NCBI GenBank assembly: GCA_028690755.1
Contig: JAQVAO010000017.1
Coordinates: forward strand, 1-8,660
Direction: 5' to 3'
From: Patescibacteria group bacterium
GTDB taxonomy: Bacteria > Patescibacteriota > UBA1384 > XYA2-FULL-43-10 > CAINNR01
Length of the DNA stretch: 8,660 nt
Part shown: one piece after another, positions 6,061-8,660 of the stretch
Position numbering within the stretch: position 1 is the first letter of the stretch
How the letters are laid out: each line of letters begins with the position of its first letter
Position numbers and translations under genes: made by a program
Notes under the pieces: generated by a model
Told to the model about the DNA's origin: nothing
Seen by the model: the letters and a program-made list of their open reading frames with translations, nothing else
The model's database searches: none

Positions 6061-6501
6061 TTATTCTGCACGCTTTTCCCATGATTCGGGATCCAGGATA
6101 TCTTCATTTATTGTAAATATCTCATTTGCCAAATTTTCCGACATACTTTGGTTATGAAGATATTTTTTTCTGTCTCTGTCTTTTAACTTTTTTTGCAAAT
6201 GACTAAATTCATACCGAATTTGACCAAAAGATATAGGGATTTTTATATCTTCCTCAAAATCTTGGATCTTGGATAAATCAAAGCTGTAATTTCTGGCAAA
6301 TGCCTCTTTATAAACATGGAAAAGATAAGAGTCAATTGCTTTAATTTTATTCGGGTAATTGCTAAACCTTTCCAACTGCGGATGCTTTTTATAACCTTTG
6401 GTTTTTCCTTCAAGAACCTTTCTTGCCAAAAGCCCTTCACGCCAAAGAGCCACGAGACCAACTCGATCAAGATATTTTGGATGCAACGACCAAAGGCGCA
6501 T
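6061..6501 (-). CDS. Pyrimidine-dimer DNA glycosylase (Pyr_excise / T4 endonuclease V family)
   Basis: Members of this family cut the glycosyl bond of UV-induced cyclobutane pyrimidine dimers and nick the abasic site, starting base-excision repair without light. The 146-residue protein opens with MRLWSLHPKYLDRVGL, then ALWREGLLARKVL (18-30) and GYKKHPQLERF (36-46), all characteristic of the bacterial branch. Glu22 lines up with catalytic Glu23 of the T4 enzyme, and Arg21 with its Arg22. T4 uses the alpha-amine of Thr2 after methionine removal; here Met1 falls in that register, because Arg2 should block methionine removal. The length is similar to the T4 enzyme. The ATG overlaps the stop of the upstream gene (TAATG), so translation is coupled. 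Activity is expected from the family but not proven by sequence. Confidence 0.88.
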   Translation of the reverse strand: MRLWSLHPKYLDRVGLVALWREGLLARKVLEGKTKGYKKHPQLERFSNYPNKIKAIDSYLFHVYKEAFARNYSFDLSKIQDFEEDIKIPISFGQIRYEFSHLQKKLKDRDRKKYLHNQSMSENLANEIFTINEDILDPESWEKRAE

Positions 6502-7283
6502 TATCTAACGGTTAGCTCTTCGTCAGGGAGAGAACCTTCAAAATAAACCTTACCTTCAGAAAATCCGGCTTTCTTAGCGAAAAATCCGGAAACCCAAGAA
6601 AGTCGCCCGTTGATAAAATCAACTATCGCCCCCTTTTTTCCAGAATATTTAGAAAGTTCACTCACAACATCTTCGGCATAAGCGCGATCAACTATTTTCT
6701 GATAAGAGAGCAAAACACTAGTCGGTATTGACAAGCGTCCAAGCTGGGCGCTAGTAATATCAAAATTATCAATATTATTTCCAGCAAGTGAACCGCTACC
6801 TTTAAGATAAAAGGCTGCTTCTTTTGGTAAAATTGAAACCCGATCAACCACCGCCCCTGGAACACCGATTCCTGCACCATAGCCACGCAATTTATCAGCA
6901 TTTACAATGCCAGACATCTCTGCTGTATTATCAGAATTAATTCTCAGCTGGACATCGCTGATCGGCCAATACTTCCAAGGACGATCATTTAAAAGCGCAG
7001 TCATCTCAGCCGAGCTCCAAGAAGTATTTATCTCATGGCTGCCAACAAACTGAATACTTGAACCATCAGATGTACTACTAGGTAATTCACCATAGGTTGC
7101 ACCGCTTTTTTTGATCGCCGAATTTTTATCTTCTTCAGTATAAGTAACTCCCAAGTCACGCGGCTTAGTCGCCCCAAAAAGTGCTGATAAACCGGGGATG
7201 TAGCCAGCAAGGGCAAAAAATATCACCGGTACCAGAATTATTACAGCCAAAATCACCAACCATACCTTTGTCGAAGTTTTCAT
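6501..7283 (-). CDS. Membrane-anchored extracytoplasmic protein of unknown function
   Basis: The 260-residue protein has a short basic N-terminus (MKTSTK), one hydrophobic helix at about 7-28, and a soluble remainder predicted outside the membrane. I do not recognise a named family with confidence. The middle (about 87-190) alternates beta-like strands: SSAEMTALLN, then PISDVQLRINSDNTAEMSG, then DRVSILPKEAAFYLKGSG, then DITSAQLGRLSIPTSV. This is loosely like YpmS/DUF2140-type anchored lipid-binding-like proteins, a weak guess. I chose the ATG at 7283 because GGAGT lies 5 nt before it; a GTG two codons upstream (7289) overlaps that ribosome site and is unlikely. It is the first gene of a two-gene unit with the dimer glycosylase, joined by TAATG. 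Confidence 0.8.
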   Translation of the reverse strand: MKTSTKVWLVILAVIILVPVIFFALAGYIPGLSALFGATKPRDLGVTYTEEDKNSAIKKSGATYGELPSSTSDGSSIQFVGSHEINTSWSSAEMTALLNDRPWKYWPISDVQLRINSDNTAEMSGIVNADKLRGYGAGIGVPGAVVDRVSILPKEAAFYLKGSGSLAGNNIDNFDITSAQLGRLSIPTSVLLSYQKIVDRAYAEDVVSELSKYSGKKGAIVDFINGRLSWVSGFFAKKAGFSEGKVYFEGSLPDEELTVR

Positions 7284-7318
7284 TTGCACTCCTTATTAAT
7301 TCGAAACCTATCAAGCAG

Positions 7319-7347
7319 ATTTTACCAAAATCGTAAATTATTGTACA
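7319..7347 (-). promoter_or_regulatory. Candidate promoter of the 260-aa protein and glycosylase unit
   Basis: The minus strand has TGGTAAAAT (extended -10, hexamer at 7319-7324) and, 17 nt upstream, TGTACA (7342-7347), which matches four of six bases of TTGACA. Transcription would start near 7312, with a leader of about 29 nt holding GAATTAAT and GGAGT. The -35 box lies inside the 7337-7352 palindrome, which also carries the -10 box of the divergent gene. Confidence 0.45.
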
Positions 7348-7349
7348 AT
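7321..7349 (+). promoter_or_regulatory. Candidate promoter of the right glycine-rich gene, probably leaderless
   Basis: TTTACC (7321-7326), a 17-nt spacer and TACAAT (7344-7349) resemble a housekeeping promoter. Seven nucleotides separate the -10 box from the ATG at 7357, so transcription would start at or next to the start codon. No Shine-Dalgarno precedes that ATG, which agrees with a leaderless mRNA. Confidence 0.5.
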
Positions 7350-7352
7350 AAT
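7337..7352. repeat. Perfect 16-bp palindrome in the divergent promoter region
   Basis: ATTATTGT-ACAATAAT reads the same on both strands without a spacer. It overlaps the plus-strand -10 box and the candidate minus-strand -35 box in the 73-nt gap between divergent genes. Its position suits an operator for a dimeric regulator. Confidence 0.5.
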
Positions 7353-7356
7353 ATTA

Positions 7357-8660
7357 ATGAGGATACTTATTAGCAAATATCGCTATTTTTTTGTATCCCT
7401 TCTGGTTCTTTTTGGAGGAGTTTTTTTAATTTATGGAATCAAACTTTTCTCCAACGCTGATGCCGGTGAAGATATAATAATCTCAACTAATACCACTTGG
7501 GAATCCGGCACTTATACTTATCAGGATATTACAATTACTAATAATTCAACACTAACACTAAACGGAACTTACACCGGTAATGATGACGGTGTTGGTGTAA
7601 CAATTATCGCCAGAAATGTCACTATCGAGGCAGGGTCATCAATCTCGGCTACCGCCACGGGGTATGCTGGCTGTGCCGGCCCTGGAGCCGGAACATCCGG
7701 GGATCTGGTTGGCAGAGGTGGAAGTTATGGTGGCAGAGGCGGGCAGAGTCTAACCGACCTTGCCTATGGTAGCGCACTTAACCCGAGCAATTTGGGCAGT
7801 GGCGGCTGCGCTTATCAGTCAGACGCAGCAAAATCCGGCAAGGGCGGTGGGGCTATCACAATCATTGCCAGCGGTCAGGTTTCTGTAGCTGGTAGTATCG
7901 TAGCTAATGGCAGCAATGGTCTAGCCAAAACCGGTGGCTACTCGACTGGCGGCGGCAGTGGTGGAACAATAAATATTAACACCACATCAATAACGGGGGC
8001 TGGTACAATATCTGCCAATGGTGGTAACGGCTACAATAATGGTGGCGTTGGTGGCGGCGGTCGAGTATCAATTTTCTACTCAAGTGGCAGCTTAAGCAGT
8101 CTAATAATATCAGCTGTAAAAGGTGTGACCGGTACCACAACCAGCGCAACTGACGGGACTGTTTTCCCATACAACAGAATAACTCATAATTTAACGATTG
8201 TTGCTAGCCTAAATTTAAAGCCTTCAGAGGGAATTGACGCTGATGGAGTTATTACCGCTGATGGTGAATATTATTTTAATGATTTAACAATTTCGAATAA
8301 TTCAACACTGACACTTAGTGGCACACACACTAATGATTCAGACGGCGATGGAGTCGGAATAAATCTTGCCGGGGATCTTTCAGTTGAAAGTGGGTCCACT
8401 ATTACAGCCACAGGTAAAGGCTATTCTGCCCAATCCGGCCCAGGTAAGGGCAGCGTGGTTAGTACTTTTGGTGGTAGCGGAGGTGGCTATGGCGGAGAGG
8501 GCGACGGGGTACAATGGCCGGGATACGGTGGCACCGGCGGGGCAATTTATGGCTCTACTCTTTTCCCTGAAGATTTGGGCTCTGGTGGTGGACAGAGTTG
8601 CGGGGGTCTGGGTGGTGGCTTAGTAAAAATTGGTGCAGACGGTGACGTTAATATCGAGGG
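7357..8660 (+). CDS. Secreted glycine-rich repeat protein (paralogue), C-terminus outside window
   Basis: The frame is open from an ATG at 7357 to the right edge, giving 434 codons. Residues 1-36 form a signal sequence: MRILISKYR, a hydrophobic run at about 10-30, and a likely cut after NADA before GEDI. The mature start, ISTNTTWESGTYTYQDI and then TITNNSTLTL, is nearly the same as that of the minus-strand protein starting at 1450. It has the same module plan: a first copy closing at GGGGRVSIFY, then a second copy opening with LTISNNSTLTLSG and continuing into Gly-rich sequence when the window ends. Cysteines occur in both Gly-rich segments. The role is unknown, with a surface, adhesin or matrix protein most likely. 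No Shine-Dalgarno is present, and the -10 box lies 7 nt before the ATG. The upstream element is shared with the sigma-factor gene. Confidence 0.87.
   Translation, partial: MRILISKYRYFFVSLLVLFGGVFLIYGIKLFSNADAGEDIIISTNTTWESGTYTYQDITITNNSTLTLNGTYTGNDDGVGVTIIARNVTIEAGSSISATATGYAGCAGPGAGTSGDLVGRGGSYGGRGGQSLTDLAYGSALNPSNLGSGGCAYQSDAAKSGKGGGAITIIASGQVSVAGSIVANGSNGLAKTGGYSTGGGSGGTININTTSITGAGTISANGGNGYNNGGVGGGGRVSIFYSSGSLSSLIISAVKGVTGTTTSATDGTVFPYNRITHNLTIVASLNLKPSEGIDADGVITADGEYYFNDLTISNNSTLTLSGTHTNDSDGDGVGINLAGDLSVESGSTITATGKGYSAQSGPGKGSVVSTFGGSGGGYGGEGDGVQWPGYGGTGGAIYGSTLFPEDLGSGGGQSCGGLGGGLVKIGADGDVNIE

Noticed and set aside
7416..7434. GGAGGAG followed by ATG inside the right glycine-rich gene
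   Set aside because: It looks like a good ribosome site, but the ATG is out of frame with the secreted protein and about 13 nt away, and it would remove the signal peptide frame.
8366..8623. Plus-strand frame within the right glycine-rich gene, and the minus frame at 7976-8170
   Set aside because: Both are alternative readings of GGN-rich codons; the signal-peptide-bearing frame from 7357 is continuous through them.
1..8660. Mobile element, CRISPR, phage or tRNA signals
   Set aside because: No transposase or integrase coding, no spaced direct repeats, no tRNA cloverleaf and no terminal inverted repeats were found on reading through both strands.

Overview
**Organism and overall character.** This is an AT-rich bacterial window with dense, mostly minus-strand genes and very short or overlapping gene junctions. 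Several genes (msrB, the sigma factor, rubrerythrin) end in TGA, so the standard bacterial code applies, not the TGA=Gly code of Gracilibacteria/SR1. Three things suggest, but do not prove, a monoderm, possibly a Patescibacteria (CPR) or related lineage: an ECF sigma factor overlapped by a small 3-TM protein, candidate leaderless transcripts, and a heliorhodopsin, a family reported to be restricted to monoderms. No rRNA, tRNA, CRISPR array, transposase or phage gene is visible.

**Layout.** Positions 1-1450 (minus, running off the left edge) encode a secreted glycine-rich repeat protein. Positions 1514-3203 (minus) form a tight cluster, transcribed in the order GNAT acetyltransferase, msrB, msrA, MazG-like pyrophosphohydrolase, with overlaps of 14 and 17 nt and a gap of 14 nt. 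Positions 3299-4072 (minus) encode a heliorhodopsin with all key retinal-pocket residues (Glu107, Lys242 and others). Upstream of it, 4118-5408 (minus) is an ECF sigma factor overlapped by a 3-TM protein with an external beta-rich domain, a possible sigma/anti-sigma pair. Positions 5448-6008 are rubrerythrin. Positions 6061-7283 are a membrane-anchored protein of unknown function, coupled by TAATG to a pyrimidine-dimer DNA glycosylase. Positions 7357-8660 (plus, running off the right edge) encode a second glycine-rich secreted protein, a paralogue of the first but pointing the opposite way.

**How the genes may work together.** A light-sensing heliorhodopsin lies among genes that deal with photodamage: oxidised methionine repair (MsrA/MsrB), peroxide removal (rubrerythrin), UV-dimer excision (Pyr_excise family) and nucleotide-pool cleaning (MazG-like). 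A transcriptional regulator of the ECF type sits directly upstream of the rhodopsin. The window can therefore be read as a light/photo-oxidative stress island in which a rhodopsin might be coupled to an ECF sigma pathway. Individual gene identities are mostly secure; the functional link between them is inference. Supporting cis signals are similar extended -10/short-leader arrangements in front of heliorhodopsin, rubrerythrin and the 260-aa protein, and a roughly 31-33 nt element shared by the starts of the sigma gene and of the right-hand surface-protein gene.
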